Source of the DNA: Methylobacteriaceae bacterium
GTDB taxonomy: Bacteria; Pseudomonadota; Alphaproteobacteria; Rhizobiales; Beijerinckiaceae
NCBI GenBank assembly: GCA_947444195.1
Contig: CANEZL010000007.1
Location: forward strand, 68,235 to 132,234
Direction of reading: 5' to 3'
Length of the DNA: 64,000 bases
This document shows, in pieces, positions 62,201 through 64,000 of this stretch (position 1 is its first letter; every line of letters begins with the position of its first letter). The notes beneath the pieces are model-generated. The model was not told the origin of the DNA. It ran no database searches and saw only the letters and a list, made by a program, of their open reading frames with translations. A program made the position numbers and the translations under genes.

Positions 62201-64000
62201 TCAGGCCACGGTCCGGGCCGGCTCGCCGCCGATCCGCGCCCGCGTCCAGTTGATGACGCCGCCCGCGAGCAGCACCTCGATCTGGCGCGGCGAGAGGTCG
62301 TGCCGGAGCGCCACCGGGCGCCCGCGCACCCGCGCCGTCACCGTCTGGCCGGCGCGCAAGGTCTCCGCGATCTCGGCGATCTCGACCACGTCGCCGATCT
62401 CCAGGCCGTCGTAATCGGTGGGATCGGCGAAGGTGAGGGGCAGGACGCCGAAATTGACGAGGTTCTGCCAGTGGATGCGGGCGAAGCTCTTGGCCAGCAC
62501 CACCTCCAGGCCGAGATAGCGCGGCGCGAGCGCCGCGTTCTCGCGGCTCGACCCCTGCCCGTAATTCAGGCCGCCGACGATGGCGTGGCCCGCCCGGCCC
62601 GGCCCGGCCTGCTTCGCCCGCTGCGGATAGGTCGGGTCGATCGGCTCGAAGGTGAATTCCGAGGTCTTCGGGATGTTCGACCAGTAGGGCATCACCCGGG
62701 CGCCCGCCGGCATGATGTCGTCGGTGGAGATGTCGTCACCGGTCTTCAGGAGCACCGGCACGCGGATGCCGGCGCCGAGCCTGCCCAGTTCCGGCAGGGT
62801 GGTGATGTTGGCAGTCTTCTCCAGGCGCACGGCCCGGGCCTCGGCCTCGGGCAGGGGCGGGACCAGCATGGTGGTGTTGGACTTCACCATCTCGGGCGCC
62901 GCGATCCGGGGATAGGGCATGTCGAGGTCGCGCGGATCGGTGATGACCCCGGCCAGCGCCGAGGCCGCCGCGGTCTCGGGGCTGCACAGGAACACGCTGT
63001 CCTCGCGGGTGCCCGAGCGGCCGGGGAAGTTGCGCGGCACGGTGCGGAGCGAGTTGCGGCCCGTGGCCGGGGCCTGGCCCATGCCGATGCAGCCGTTGCA
63101 GCCGGCCTGATGGGTGCGCGCGCCCGCGTGGATCAGGTCGGAGAGGTGCCCCTTGGCGATCAGCGTCTCCAGAACCTGCCGCGTCGAGGGGTTGATGTCG
63201 AAGGAGACCCGGTCGTGGGCTTGGCGGCCCTTCACGATCTCGGCAGCCACCGCGAAGTCGCGGAAACCCGGATTGGCCGAGGAGCCGATATAGGACTGGT
63301 AGATCTCGGTGCCCGCGACCTCCGAGACCGGCACGACGTTGCCGGGGCTCGACGGCTTGGCGATGAGCGGCACCAGGGTCGAGAGGTCGATCTCCTCGTG
63401 ATCGTCGTACGCGCAGCCGGCATCGGGCCCGAGTTCGACCCAGTCCGCCCCGCGGCCGACGCTGGCGAGATAGGCGCGGGTCGCCTGATCGGACGGGAAC
63501 ACGCTCGTGGTGGCGCCCATCTCGGCGCCCATATTGGCGATGACGTGCCGGTCCATGGCCGTGAGCCCGTCGAGGCCGGGGCCGTAATACTCGATGATCC
63601 GGCCGAAGCCGCCCTCGCAGCCGTGGCGGCGCAGCATCTCCAGGATCACGTCCTTGGCGCTCACCCAGTCGGGCAGGGCGCCCGTGAGCTTCACGCCCCA
63701 GACGCGCGGCATGCGCAGGTGGAGCGGCTCGCCCGCCATGGCGAGGGCCACCTCGACGCCGCCCGCGCCGAAGGCGAGCATGCCGAGGGAGCCGGCGGCG
63801 GGGGTGTGGCTGTCGGAACCGACCAGCGTCTGCCCCGGCCTGCCGAAGCTCTGCATATGCACGGGGTGGCTGATGCCGTTGCCGGGGCGCGAGTACCAGA
63901 CGCCGAAGCGGCGGCAGGCCGAGCGCAGGAACAGGTGCTCGTCGGCGTTGAGATGATCGTTCTGGACGAGGTTGTGGTCGACGTACTGGGCGGCGAGGCC
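62201..64000 (-). CDS. Aconitase-family hydro-lyase, start missing
   Basis: About 600 C-terminal residues of an aconitase/isopropylmalate-isomerase family enzyme; the N-terminus lies beyond the window. The swivelling domain is joined at the C-terminus, with GGLNYGQGSSRENAALAPRY as the substrate-binding segment. Two cluster cysteines occur in HQAGCNGCIGMGQ. The third, normally in IGSCTN, is replaced: the sequence reads YIGSSANPGF. The length and this feature point to the Aquifex-type putative aconitases rather than classical AcnA. With the TRAP protein downstream, a role in tricarboxylic or related acid use is plausible. Confidence 0.83.
   Translation of the reverse strand, partial: GLAAQYVDHNLVQNDHLNADEHLFLRSACRRFGVWYSRPGNGISHPVHMQSFGRPGQTLVGSDSHTPAAGSLGMLAFGAGGVEVALAMAGEPLHLRMPRVWGVKLTGALPDWVSAKDVILEMLRRHGCEGGFGRIIEYYGPGLDGLTAMDRHVIANMGAEMGATTSVFPSDQATRAYLASVGRGADWVELGPDAGCAYDDHEEIDLSTLVPLIAKPSSPGNVVPVSEVAGTEIYQSYIGSSANPGFRDFAVAAEIVKGRQAHDRVSFDINPSTRQVLETLIAKGHLSDLIHAGARTHQAGCNGCIGMGQAPATGRNSLRTVPRNFPGRSGTREDSVFLCSPETAAASALAGVITDPRDLDMPYPRIAAPEMVKSNTTMLVPPLPEAEARAVRLEKTANITTLPELGRLGAGIRVPVLLKTGDDISTDDIMPAGARVMPYWSNIPKTSEFTFEPIDPTYPQRAKQAGPGRAGHAIVGGLNYGQGSSRENAALAPRYLGLEVVLAKSFARIHWQNLVNFGVLPLTFADPTDYDGLEIGDVVEIAEIAETLRAGQTVTARVRGRPVALRHDLSPRQIEVLLAGGVINWTRARIGGEPARTVA

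Noticed and set aside
1..64000. CRISPR arrays, intact insertion sequences, prophage or defence islands
   Set aside because: No regular spacer-repeat arrays, transposase, integrase or phage structural genes were seen; the dispersed element carries no transposase.

Overview
The window is GC-rich, densely coded chromosomal DNA from an alphaproteobacterium, most likely Methylobacterium or a close relative. This is inferred from gene content, not from a search. The pointers are a GAAC-N7-GAAC (GTTC-N7-GTTC) LexA box before imuA, an EcfG-type sigma factor, a mitofilin-like gene between hemD and hemY, a phrR-like/metK/trmB cluster, an HWE histidine kinase and the rel-pyrE pair. No rRNA, CRISPR array, prophage or intact insertion sequence was seen. 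One tRNA (Thr, GGT) is present.

Layout. 1-7.7 kb: 3' end of a Rel/Spo gene, pyrE, an NYN-domain protein, the SOS mutagenesis pair imuA-imuB behind a perfect LexA box, a secreted collagen-like protein, and a methyltransferase/flavoprotein pair. 7.7-10.2 kb: a TerC-type membrane protein behind a foldable leader, a 207-bp inverted-repeat element, tRNA-Thr and a Nudix hydrolase. 10.7-20.6 kb: a leftward run of hemY, a Mic60-like gene, hemD, an epimerase-like gene, an ABC exporter, a HAD dehalogenase and murJ. 20.8-28.3 kb: an EcfG-type sigma factor with a NepR-like N-terminus, Fe superoxide dismutase, a Pro/Glu-rich membrane protein, an HWE kinase, trmB, metK, a phrR-like regulator and a small zinc-ribbon protein. 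28.9-35.5 kb: a NIDO-domain autotransporter and a secreted caspase-like protein with a long repetitive coiled coil.

36.2-48.7 kb holds an apparently complete type II secretion system in five transcription blocks: gspE-F (-), gspL-M-C-like (+), gspD (-), gspG (-), and a membrane gene followed by gspO-H-I-J-K (+). Next to it, at 49.1-52.5 kb, a two-gene unit encodes an SCO-like thioredoxin-fold protein with a CxxxC motif and an 896-residue galactose/glyoxal-oxidase-type copper radical oxidase carrying ricin-type and AbfB carbohydrate-binding modules. I infer that the secretion system may export this enzyme and that the SCO-like protein may help load its copper. This is the most interesting hypothesis in the window.

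52.8-64 kb: small conserved proteins (DUF2786-like, DUF2218, DUF3597), an M29 aminopeptidase, a LysE-type gene remnant, a NitT/TauT-type ABC importer, small membrane proteins, a tlde1/DUF2778 protein, and a TRAP solute-binding protein next to a truncated aconitase-family gene.

A family of dispersed palindromic elements (about 141-bp core, up to 208 bp with outer inverted repeats) occurs in at least three good copies (9.0, 35.9 and 48.8 kb) and two partial copies (0.77 and 40.3 kb). The copy at 40.3 kb lies between gspL and gspM and keeps an open frame.
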